Virus record (IMG/VR): IMGVR_UViG_3300042549_004752
Span: 1-42,835 of that record
DNA: 42,835 nucleotides
DNA from: a virus
Reading direction: 5' to 3' (one strand)
Part shown: positions 21,972 through 28,685 of the stretch, piece after piece
Numbering within the stretch: the first letter of the stretch is position 1
How the letters are laid out: each line of letters starts with the position of its first letter
Position numbers and translations under genes: made by a program
The notes under the pieces: generated by a model
What the model saw: only the letters and a program-made list of their open reading frames with translations
Databases searched by the model: none
Told to the model about the DNA's origin: nothing

Positions 21972-22745
21972 ATGAAATCAATTTACGATATCCCGCTTAA
22001 CTCGGCTGAGGGTTCTCCTGACTTCTTAAGTCAATTTAAGGGTAAAGTCACCCTACTGGCTAATACAACCGTAGGCTGTGGTAACGCTAATCAAATGGAA
22101 GTTCTCCAATGGCTTCAAGATAAGTACGGTGGAGATGATTTTCAAGTAGTTGCTATCCCTACCAATGACTACTGTGGCCCTGGCGTTACTAAAGGCAAGT
22201 GGTCGCAAGGTATCACCTGCGGTTTAGACTCACAAGAGTATGGCAAAGACGTTTATGGAACTACTTTTGCGTTCTCAGAGATGGTTGCATCAAATCCAAA
22301 TAAAAGTGCTAATGAGATGAGTGATCATAAGGGGGACGATTCTGTAAACGGATTAGGTCAACCAAGAAAAGAAACTCACGAACTATATAAAGAGATATCA
22401 GATCAAATGCTGGCGTATGCTGCAAAACAAAAAGAACTTGGCATTCCAGATAGAAACGGGTACCTATCTCCTTGGCTAAATCAACCTGTTGCTAATGGTG
22501 CAATGCAGGGCGGAAACTTTGAAAAGTATCTTATTGATAAAGATGGTTTTGTAGCAAATTGGTTCCAATGTACCGTTTTAAATTATGATATTGAAAAGAC
22601 CCTTAAAGAAGATTTAATAGCTAAAGGAACCCCTGCTGCTATGGGAGAAGGCAGAACTCCAGAAGTGTTTGAAGAAGAATATAACCTTGTTCAACAGGAA
22701 ATAGAAAAGTTAATTGCTGGAGATAAATCCCTTATAAATAACTAA
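21972..22745 (+). CDS. Glutathione-peroxidase-like thioredoxin-fold protein
   Basis: This 257-aa protein begins SIYDIPLNSAEG then FKGKVTLLANTTVGCGNANQ. This aligns with the glutathione peroxidase start (IYDF...GKVLLIVNVASxCG), with Cys36 in the peroxidatic position, followed by LQDKYGGDDFQVVAIPTNDY. Near residues 182-200 NFEKYLIDKDGFVANWF matches the family's late strand. Cys68, Cys83 and Cys200 are also present. It is longer than usual (about 160-180 aa), with an insertion at about 75-165 and a C-terminal helix. It may detoxify peroxide or supply redox support to the iron oxygenases around it; that is inference. Confidence 0.72.
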   Translation: MKSIYDIPLNSAEGSPDFLSQFKGKVTLLANTTVGCGNANQMEVLQWLQDKYGGDDFQVVAIPTNDYCGPGVTKGKWSQGITCGLDSQEYGKDVYGTTFAFSEMVASNPNKSANEMSDHKGDDSVNGLGQPRKETHELYKEISDQMLAYAAKQKELGIPDRNGYLSPWLNQPVANGAMQGGNFEKYLIDKDGFVANWFQCTVLNYDIEKTLKEDLIAKGTPAAMGEGRTPEVFEEEYNLVQQEIEKLIAGDKSLINN

Positions 22746-22761
22746 ATGGAGCACAAGTACA

Positions 22762-23517
22762 ATGAACCTAGCGAACAAAAAAAGACTAACAAAAGACATA
22801 GTTGTTTATGAGAACTTTATAAGCAAAGAAGATTGTAAAAAAATGATTCAAGCCCTAGATGCTCAAGCAGACAACGGGGCAATTTCTTGGATGCCTATTT
22901 CATTTTATGAATCATACTCTTCAGTATTGCCACAAGACAACGATAAAGAAGTGATTGACGCTGGGCTATCTCCAACTATATTCTCAGACATTGAAAAAAT
23001 AATGTACGAAGCAATTGCTTCAGTTCATGACTTAGACCCAAAGGTAATATCAAAAATTGGGTATCACACACAAAAATGGGAGCCAGGAGCATACGCAAGA
23101 ATTCACTCTGACAATACAGATGAGCATGGGAAGTCAGGCGCGTTTACAAGAAGCCGATACGCGGGTTTTCTATATCTTAATGACGATTTTAAAGGCGGGC
23201 TACTTAAATTCCCAAGTCAAAACATAGAAATTAAACCAGAAGTTGGACTGCTTGCCGTATTTGATGGCGGGTTTAACAACATGCACGAGGTATCCCTAAT
23301 AGAGAGTGGGGTACGGTACACCATCGGATCTTTCTGGGATGATAGAGAAGAGTCAGACTATCCGCAAGAGCTAAGAGATGCTTGGGCTGCAGAAATGAAA
23401 GAAACTAGAGCTCAACAAGAAATTGAACGAGCAGAGTGGCAAGAGTTGCTTAAGCAAGGTTGGAAACTAGACGCAGAGGGTAATAAATACAAAGTAAAGG
23501 AGACTACAAATGATTGA
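22762..23517 (+). CDS. 2OG-Fe(II) dioxygenase 4
   Basis: This 251-aa protein has iron ligands His115-x-Asp117 (RIHSDN) and His175 (NMHEV), with Arg185 as anchor and core strand YLNDDFKGGLLKFP. A charged helical extension of about 55 residues follows the domain (from about 195), unlike the other members. TGGAG is present upstream. It overlaps the next gene by 8 nt. Confidence 0.87.
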   Translation: MNLANKKRLTKDIVVYENFISKEDCKKMIQALDAQADNGAISWMPISFYESYSSVLPQDNDKEVIDAGLSPTIFSDIEKIMYEAIASVHDLDPKVISKIGYHTQKWEPGAYARIHSDNTDEHGKSGAFTRSRYAGFLYLNDDFKGGLLKFPSQNIEIKPEVGLLAVFDGGFNNMHEVSLIESGVRYTIGSFWDDREESDYPQELRDAWAAEMKETRAQQEIERAEWQELLKQGWKLDAEGNKYKVKETTND

Positions 23518-24169
23518 ATCTTTTAAACAACAGTTAATAGATAGCGGGTACGTAGTTACAGAGATTACCCCAGAACTATTTTCTGTTGAAAACTTTTTAT
23601 CACAAGATCAAATAGATACTTTTTGGGATATTATACATAGCACGCCTCAAAAAGATTGGGAAGTAGAGTACCACGCAAACTTAAAACACTTTTGCATGGA
23701 AAAATTTGGCAGAGATGACGTAGATAATCTGGTTGCTGAAGGTAAATTTGAAATTACTCAAAATTGGAAAGATAAAAACTTTAATATATTACATCATGAG
23801 ATCCAGGGGCTTTTATATGATGGTTTAAACTCAATGGTAATAAAAGCTGACCCAAAACTAGTTTTAAGCGGCTTTGCAACAATTCAAAGAATGCAACCAG
23901 GGGTAGAGCTAAAATCGCATACTGACCAAAAAACAGATCCATCTATAAAATACGCCACAATTGCATATATTAATGATAACTACGCAGACGGCGAGTTATT
24001 TTTTCCAAACCTTGATATCCAGCTAAAGCCTAAACCAGGAACTATGTTATTTTTTCCAGGTAATGAGGAGTATGAGCACGGGGTCAAGCCCGTAGGCGAA
24101 GGGTCAATAAGATATGTTCTTGTTGGTTTTATTAAAGAAAAAGATCACTATCAAAATAATAAATACTAA
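23510..24169 (+). CDS. 2OG-Fe(II) dioxygenase 5
   Basis: This 219-aa protein has iron ligands His137-x-Asp139 (SHTDQ) and His190 (YEHGV), with Arg201 as anchor. The core strand is YINDNYADGELFFP, a small deviation from NDDYEGGE. The start overlaps the previous gene, with AAGGAG inside it. Confidence 0.87.
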   Translation: MIESFKQQLIDSGYVVTEITPELFSVENFLSQDQIDTFWDIIHSTPQKDWEVEYHANLKHFCMEKFGRDDVDNLVAEGKFEITQNWKDKNFNILHHEIQGLLYDGLNSMVIKADPKLVLSGFATIQRMQPGVELKSHTDQKTDPSIKYATIAYINDNYADGELFFPNLDIQLKPKPGTMLFFPGNEEYEHGVKPVGEGSIRYVLVGFIKEKDHYQNNKY

Positions 24170-24179
24170 GGGGCACTAA

Positions 24180-24806
24180 ATGGATAGAGAAATACTTGAA
24201 GAAAAAGTTTACTATTACACAAACGTAATTGAAAACCCAAAAAAACTTGTTGATGCAATTGAACAAGACAATGAAAATCCTTGGGGCGAATGGATGGCGT
24301 GTAGTGGAGAGGCGTACGTCTATGGTACAGATAAAAGTATCTTTGCAGACCCGTCAGATATACAAAAAACTTATATTTACTCTACATTACAAAAAGCTTT
24401 TGATGATGTAGCAAGAGATTACGCAGCAGCTCACGGCATTACAGAGGACCCTAAACTATTTCCAATGTACCCAATTAAAAAATATAAGGCTGGTACATTT
24501 ATGGGAGCACACTTTGACCAACAAGAGGGCGATGACCGCCTTAAAGTATCTTTTGTTATGTACTTAAACGACGATTATGAAGGTGGAGAACTATCCTTTA
24601 CCATCGCTTCTCCAGGAGGAATACTAACAGAGGCAAGGCCTCCAGAAGATTTTGCAAAAGCCGAAAAAGGATTAAATTATACTTTTGCTATCAAACCAAA
24701 AGCTGGAAGCATTATTGTTTTCCCGCCATCTCCTCCGTATCACCACACTGCACATTTAGTAAAGAGTGGGGAAAAGCTCATGGTGCCACAACACTGGATT
24801 CATTAG
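24180..24806 (+). CDS. 2OG-Fe(II) dioxygenase 6
   Basis: This 208-aa protein has iron ligands His111-x-Asp113 (AHFDQ) and a distal His in YHHTAH (188, 189 or 192), with Lys199 as anchor and core strand YLNDDYEGGELSF. A loop of about 25 residues separates the core strand from the distal His. AAGGGG is present upstream. The next gene (SDR) starts 1 nt after its stop. Confidence 0.85.
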   Translation: MDREILEEKVYYYTNVIENPKKLVDAIEQDNENPWGEWMACSGEAYVYGTDKSIFADPSDIQKTYIYSTLQKAFDDVARDYAAAHGITEDPKLFPMYPIKKYKAGTFMGAHFDQQEGDDRLKVSFVMYLNDDYEGGELSFTIASPGGILTEARPPEDFAKAEKGLNYTFAIKPKAGSIIVFPPSPPYHHTAHLVKSGEKLMVPQHWIH

Positions 24807-24807
24807 C

Positions 24808-25476
24808 ATGAAAACAGCTATTGTAACTGGGGCAAGCAAGGGTGTTGGTTTAGCAACGGTTAAACGCTTATCTAAAAACGGGTACAAGGTCATCGCTGTT
24901 TCAAGAGACCTCTCTAAAGTATCTGAACTTGTATCTGACAACGTTGAGGTATACCGCCTAGATGTAACAGACTCTAAAGCAATAGAACTATTCTTTGAAA
25001 AATACAAAAATATAACCCTAGATCTTTTAGTTAACAACGCGGGTGGCGGTTCTGGCCCAACCCACATTATTAATGAAACCCCAGAAAACTTTAGAAAAGC
25101 CTATGATATAAACGTAACGGGCCCTATGTACCTATCTCAACTATTTGTACCCTGTATGAGAAGATCACAATCTCCAACAATTGTCTTTATTACCTCTTTT
25201 GGCGGTAAAGTGCCCTATCGCGGTGGGGGAAACTATACAAATGCCAAGAGGGGTGAGCGCGGTCTAATTGACACCATGAGGCTTGAGTTTCCTCAATTTG
25301 GCATTAAAATTACAGATATCTGCCCAGCTACCATCGATACCCAAGAGCAAAAACGAGACCACGCTTTAACTGCGGAGGATTTAGCAGAAGCCATTTACTG
25401 GGTAGGGTCGCTACCAAGCCACGTTAATATAAACGAAATTGAGATTTGTCACATCAACAGTAGCAAATATAACTAA
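24808..25476 (+). CDS. Short-chain dehydrogenase/reductase
   Basis: This 222-aa classical SDR has the nucleotide-binding TGASKGVG (residues 7-14), NNAG (76-79), Asn102, Ser130 (FITSF) and Tyr143-x3-Lys147 (YTNAK). It would oxidise or reduce an alcohol/ketone with NAD(P)H, on a substrate that cannot be read from sequence. It is translationally coupled to the preceding oxygenase, which suggests a shared pathway in which a hydroxylated product is oxidised further. An upstream in-frame start was rejected because the SDR fold begins at MKTAIVTG. Confidence 0.88.
   Translation: MKTAIVTGASKGVGLATVKRLSKNGYKVIAVSRDLSKVSELVSDNVEVYRLDVTDSKAIELFFEKYKNITLDLLVNNAGGGSGPTHIINETPENFRKAYDINVTGPMYLSQLFVPCMRRSQSPTIVFITSFGGKVPYRGGGNYTNAKRGERGLIDTMRLEFPQFGIKITDICPATIDTQEQKRDHALTAEDLAEAIYWVGSLPSHVNINEIEICHINSSKYN
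25468..25473 (+). promoter_or_regulatory. -10-like box 8 nt before a start codon
   Basis: TATAAC ends 8 nt before ATG 25482, inside the end of the SDR gene, with no Shine-Dalgarno sequence. This is weak evidence taken alone; it is listed because the same arrangement recurs in the window. Confidence 0.25.
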
Positions 25477-25481
25477 TCCAA

Positions 25482-26012
25482 ATGAAGTTAGTAAAGCACG
25501 CTGAAGGCGTATACGAAGTTGAGGGGATTTTAGACGAAGAGCTGAGAAGTACCCTTGTATCTGAGGCTCAACTAGATATTGATTGGGATACTACGCACGT
25601 AGGAAATACAGTTAAAGCTATTAGTGATGAGTCACTTGTTAAAATGAACAATCTGTATAAAAATATTGAAACATTTTTTACTAATATAGAGTCAATAGTC
25701 TATTCTCGTGATTTACGAAAACTAAAAGATTCAGAGTTTATGTGGCCGCACACAGACGGCGGAAACCCCGATGACCCAAGAACAATAGTTTTTGGTATTG
25801 CTATTTATTTAAATGACACCTTTACTGGGGGAGAGCTAATATATCCAGACCTTGGACTAAGCGTTACCCCAAGGCCAGGAAGCATGGTTATCCATAGTGC
25901 TCACCTTAAGCATCAAGTGTTTCCAGTTTTAGGGGGAGAACGGTACTCAATAACTACCTTTGTTTTTGGCAATAAATCTACTAAATTTGACCAAAGCGCT
26001 GTTGTTGCTTAA
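25482..26012 (+). CDS. 2OG-Fe(II) dioxygenase 7 (compact)
   Basis: This 176-aa protein is the shortest member. Its iron ligands are His90-x-Asp92 (PHTDG) and a distal His (144, or 141) in HLKHQV, with Arg154 as anchor. The core strand YLNDTFTGGELIYP deviates from NDDYEGGE. It lacks most of the N-terminal helical region of the other members but keeps all catalytic residues. It lies last in the cluster, after the SDR. Confidence 0.83.
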   Translation: MKLVKHAEGVYEVEGILDEELRSTLVSEAQLDIDWDTTHVGNTVKAISDESLVKMNNLYKNIETFFTNIESIVYSRDLRKLKDSEFMWPHTDGGNPDDPRTIVFGIAIYLNDTFTGGELIYPDLGLSVTPRPGSMVIHSAHLKHQVFPVLGGERYSITTFVFGNKSTKFDQSAVVA

Positions 26013-26039
26013 AGCCGCTTGAAATGCTAACGTAGCCGT

Positions 26040-26225
26040 ATGACTAAAGATAATGTAGTTACACTTATGATGGAATCAATCAATTCAGATAATAAACAGC
26101 TCTGCTTAGACATGGGAATGTCTGAAAAAGAGGCTAATAAAAACATAGAACAAAGCCAAATGAGCCTTGCTCTAATGATGGGCAATATCTACGATAAGCT
26201 TGTTGACGCTAAAATAATCGTTTAA
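26040..26225 (+). CDS. Small helical hypothetical protein
   Basis: This 61-aa, Met-rich, helical protein contains MGMSEKEANKNIEQSQMSLALMMGNIYDKL. It has no ribosome site at the ATG and a weak -10-like TAACGT 6 nt upstream. No family is recognised. It lies at the right end of the accessory block. Confidence 0.5.
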   Translation: MTKDNVVTLMMESINSDNKQLCLDMGMSEKEANKNIEQSQMSLALMMGNIYDKLVDAKIIV

Positions 26226-26230
26226 TGCGC

Positions 26231-26236
26231 TATAGT
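26231..26236 (+). promoter_or_regulatory. -10-like box 7 nt before a start codon
   Basis: TATAGT ends 7 nt before ATG 26244, with no Shine-Dalgarno sequence. A TTGACG at 26203-26208 is 22 bp upstream, which is too far for a normal spacer. Confidence 0.35.
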
Positions 26237-26243
26237 TGTTTAC

Positions 26244-26393
26244 ATGGGCAGAGACCATTTTTCTAAAACGTTTCACTCACCTTATTTTCAATCTAATTAC
26301 TATAAGGAAGAAACCCCTGGCGGAAAGTTTGAAACTAAAGTAGAGAATTGGCTTAAAAAAGTGTTCTTTCGTCCTAGAAAAGATACCAAATGA
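26244..26393 (+). CDS. Tiny basic aromatic protein
   Basis: This 49-aa reading frame encodes MGRDHFSKTFHSPYFQSNYY then a Lys/Arg-rich end (WLKKVFFRPRKDTK). Its TGA overlaps the next ATG (ATGA), a typical coupling signal, and TATAGT lies upstream. This supports a real gene despite its size. The function is unknown. Confidence 0.5.
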   Translation: MGRDHFSKTFHSPYFQSNYYKEETPGGKFETKVENWLKKVFFRPRKDTK

Positions 26394-26965
26394 GATCTTA
26401 TAGCCCAGGCGGTCGGTTTGACGCAGACTTTGAAACAGATGAGCTACTTATAGGTGTTGATACTGACCTTAAGAATCCAGTAGGCACATCCGCGCTTTGG
26501 TACATCTACGACCCAGTCAATACGGTCTTGGACCCTATCTACGATGTAGGTCAAGATATAACAGGCGGAGTAGGCGGAAAAGCCTGGACAGGGCCGTTTA
26601 CTATCCCTGTAGTTAGAGCTGTTATTGACCAAGGTGAAGCTCGTACCTCCGCGGTTGGTTTCTATAACGCTGACACCCTGCACTTAACTTTTAACATTGA
26701 AGATGTCCAGAAGTACGCCCCTAATATCATTATCCGTCCCGACACAAACAACCGCGACCGTATTGTCTGGCGCGGTCAGGTATATCGCCCATTCTCAATC
26801 CAAGAACGCGGTATCATTGCCGAGAGATTTACAATCCTGTCTGTTGACTGTATTCAGGTTATGCCTGAAGAAATGGTCAACGACGCTCAATTTTTCACCT
26901 CTGCATCTAGTACCGTTACTTATAGTGCAGGGTATTACGGCGATGGAACTTATGGAGGAGCTTAA
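26390..26965 (+). CDS. Neck or head-completion-type virion protein
   Basis: This 191-aa protein has mixed alpha/beta composition, with VGFYNADTLHLTFNIEDVQKY and RDRIVWRGQVYRPFSIQERGIIAERFTIL, and a GYYGDGTYGG C-terminus. Its style and the return to head/tail-type codon use fit a connector or head-completion protein. The position before the other neck genes supports this. No specific family is recognised. Confidence 0.5.
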   Translation: MRSYSPGGRFDADFETDELLIGVDTDLKNPVGTSALWYIYDPVNTVLDPIYDVGQDITGGVGGKAWTGPFTIPVVRAVIDQGEARTSAVGFYNADTLHLTFNIEDVQKYAPNIIIRPDTNNRDRIVWRGQVYRPFSIQERGIIAERFTILSVDCIQVMPEEMVNDAQFFTSASSTVTYSAGYYGDGTYGGA

Positions 26966-26967
26966 TT

Positions 26968-27429
26968 ATGCCCGTTGTTAAACCTACGGTTGGATCTAAT
27001 AGTTGGGGTACAACCCTTAACACCGCTATTGACACCTTAGACGCAGAAAAATCACCTATTGCTAACCCTACCTTCACAGGGGTTGTAACTAAGCCAATCT
27101 CAAACATTACTTCATATCAGAAGTTTGCTGTAGCTGCGGTTACTACACCCATTACAGCTGGTCTCTACACAGTTCCTGTAACTGACACCTTTGTTATCTT
27201 TAACTCAGCCTCAGCCATCTCTGTAACTTTACCAACCGCATCATCTTTTACAGGCCGTATGCTTCACTTTAAAACAATCAATACGGGCCCAGTTGCATCT
27301 GTTTCTTCAAACGTAGTTGCATTGGCAACTGTTACACCTGCTACAACCATCTTTTCTGCCAACACGGCGGGAAAGTGGACAATCCTAGTTAGTAACGGCA
27401 CTAACTGGGTAATCATGGCACAGAACTAA
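26968..27429 (+). CDS. Small fibre-like protein
   Basis: This 153-aa protein starts PVVKPTVGSNSWGTTLNTAIDTLDAEKSP, a module seen at the N-termini of phage fibres, followed by IANPTFTGVV as in the large fibres upstream (SPLASPTFTGTV). The C-terminal part (SVTLPTASSFTGRMLHFK, TILVSNGTNWVIM) is a beta domain common in virion surface proteins. A GGAGG ribosome site lies inside the previous gene. It is probably a short fibre or whisker. Confidence 0.65.
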   Translation: MPVVKPTVGSNSWGTTLNTAIDTLDAEKSPIANPTFTGVVTKPISNITSYQKFAVAAVTTPITAGLYTVPVTDTFVIFNSASAISVTLPTASSFTGRMLHFKTINTGPVASVSSNVVALATVTPATTIFSANTAGKWTILVSNGTNWVIMAQN

Positions 27430-27438
27430 GGAGACAGA

Positions 27439-27717
27439 ATGGCACTAGCAACAGCTCAAATTGCACTTAATGCAAGCACAGCTACCAAGATTAATACAGT
27501 TGGCGGAACTCCGTCTTCTCACTACAAGATTTATGTAAAAAATCTTGATGGCTCTATCAATGTATTTGTTGGACTTACAGGAGTAACAGCAGCTACAGGA
27601 CTTCGCCTTAATGCTGGAGAAACTACAATTATTGACCCAGTCATTGCTGGAACAGATCTATATGCAATAAGTGCTTCTGGAACACCTTCAGTATCAGTTA
27701 TGGCGGTTACGTTTTAA
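27439..27717 (+). CDS. Small beta-sandwich virion protein (possible head decoration)
   Basis: This 92-aa, wholly beta-type protein has the pattern YKIYVKNLDGSINVFVGLTG, LRLNAGETTII and DLYAISASG, found in small phage structural proteins. AAGGAG precedes the ATG. The stop overlaps the start of the next tiny gene. A decoration or fibre-cap role is inferred. Confidence 0.6.
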   Translation: MALATAQIALNASTATKINTVGGTPSSHYKIYVKNLDGSINVFVGLTGVTAATGLRLNAGETTIIDPVIAGTDLYAISASGTPSVSVMAVTF

Positions 27718-27884
27718 TGGCACCTAAGAAAAAGGCTTTCTGGGATAAAAAGGACCCAACTCCAGAAACTAGTAGTAAACTAAGCAAGAAGCAGAAGTCT
27801 TCTGCTAAAGCAAAGGCTAAGGCAGCAGGCCGCCCTTACCCTAACCTTGTCGACAACGCCGCGGCCTCCAGGAAGAAGAAATAA
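27717..27884 (+). CDS. Tiny lysine-rich protein 1
   Basis: This 55-aa protein starts MAPKKKAFWDKKDPTPE, has SAKAKAKAAGRPYPNLVDN in the middle and ends RKKK. It starts in a TAATG overlap with the previous stop. It is very basic, so DNA or RNA binding or charge neutralisation inside the virion is possible. No family is recognised. Confidence 0.6.
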   Translation: MAPKKKAFWDKKDPTPETSSKLSKKQKSSAKAKAKAAGRPYPNLVDNAAASRKKK

Positions 27885-27885
27885 T

Positions 27886-28065
27886 ATGTGTGCAGCATGT
27901 GGATGCGGTAAGAAAAAAGGCGAGCCAGGTTTTGGCAAGGGCCCAAAGAAGACTGCTAAGAAAGCAGCCGCTAAAGGAATGTCCCCAAAGCAGAAGAAGC
28001 TTGATGTAGATAAAGACGGGAAGCTAGAAGGCTCTGACTTCGCTGCCCTACGAAAGAAGAAGTAA
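27886..28065 (+). CDS. Tiny Cys/Lys-rich protein 2 with EF-hand-like loop
   Basis: This 59-aa protein starts MCAACGCGKKKG. After a basic stretch, residues 40-51 read DVDKDGKLEGSD, matching a calcium-binding EF-hand loop (Asp at 1, 3, 5; Gly at 6; Leu at 8; Asp at 12). The end is RKKK. It starts 1 nt after the previous stop. The N-terminal Cys cluster is repeated in the next gene. It may be a small metal-binding virion protein; the function is unknown. Confidence 0.6.
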   Translation: MCAACGCGKKKGEPGFGKGPKKTAKKAAAKGMSPKQKKLDVDKDGKLEGSDFAALRKKK

Positions 28066-28208
28066 TGTGCGCGACTTGCGGCTGTGGGCAACCAAAGAAC
28101 AAGCACGGGATGAAGACATTGCCAGCAGCGAACAAGAAGTTTGCTGCCAAAAAGGCTGTACCTGCAAAGGGTAAAAAAACCTCTATGGTAAAGAAGAAGG
28201 GCATGTAA
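28065..28208 (+). CDS. Tiny Cys/Lys-rich protein 3
   Basis: This 47-aa protein starts MCATCGCGQPKNKHG, paralogous to the N-terminus of the preceding protein, and ends in a Lys-rich tail (VKKKGM). Start and stop both use TAATG overlaps, placing it in one coupled translation chain. Confidence 0.6.
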   Translation: MCATCGCGQPKNKHGMKTLPAANKKFAAKKAVPAKGKKTSMVKKKGM

Positions 28209-28432
28209 TGGCACACGATGACAAAAAGTGGACCAAAGGCATGACCCCTACTCAAAAAGAGAAGTTTGAAACTGAAGATAGCAAGAACGACTCTAGATTA
28301 GCTAACAAAATTAAAGGCTATATGTCTACTGCTAAAACAGTGCGAAGTAAAGAAAAAGACGCTGCCGCTAAAGCCAAAGAAAAGCCAGCTGCTAAAAAGG
28401 CTGAAACTAAAAAGAAACCAAAAAAGAAGTAA
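28208..28432 (+). CDS. Small lysine-rich protein 4
   Basis: This 74-aa protein starts MAHDDKKWTKGMTPTQKEKFE and has a C-terminal half of Ala/Lys repeats (AAAKAKEKPAAKKAETKKK), resembling histone H1-like tails. The start overlaps the previous stop. An intrinsic terminator follows, closing this small-gene chain. A nucleic acid binding role is inferred from charge only. Confidence 0.6.
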   Translation: MAHDDKKWTKGMTPTQKEKFETEDSKNDSRLANKIKGYMSTAKTVRSKEKDAAAKAKEKPAAKKAETKKKPKKK

Positions 28433-28436
28433 GGTT

Positions 28437-28460
28437 AAGGCCCCGCAAGGGGCCTTTTTC
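28437..28460 (+). terminator. Intrinsic terminator after the tiny-gene chain
   Basis: An 8-bp stem (28437-28444 with 28449-28456) with a GCAA tetraloop is followed by a T-rich run. This is a strong terminator before the neck/tail operon. Confidence 0.88.
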
Positions 28461-28538
28461 TTTATACTTATGATAACCTCATGCGAGGTCAAAGCTATAC
28501 CTTGCGAAGTATGTTGCCCTACTCTTAGGAGACTTGCC

Positions 28539-28685
28539 ATGTCTAATGTAGACAAACCAGATGAAGTCGCATTTGCGCGAGCAATCGCCGAAAATCTTCC
28601 TTCGCATGACGACAAGACTAAACAACTGGCTGGCTTGGGTTTATCATACTTACTAGGTAGAGCAGTTAAATATGTCTCAAAATAA
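28539..28685 (+). CDS. Small hypothetical protein before neck genes
   Basis: This 48-aa protein reads MSNVDKPDEVAFARAIAENL then LAGLGLSYLLGRAVKYVSK. TAGGAG upstream supports ATG 28539; an in-frame ATG at 28470 just after the terminator would add a Cys-rich 23-residue extension and is less likely. It overlaps the next gene by 14 nt. It is not recognised. Confidence 0.5.
   Translation: MSNVDKPDEVAFARAIAENLPSHDDKTKQLAGLGLSYLLGRAVKYVSK

Noticed and set aside
28470-28538. Upstream start giving a Cys-rich extension to the 48-aa protein
   Set aside because: ATG 28539 has a good TAGGAG site. ATG 28470 has a TATACT box one base upstream, too close for transcription to start at or before it.
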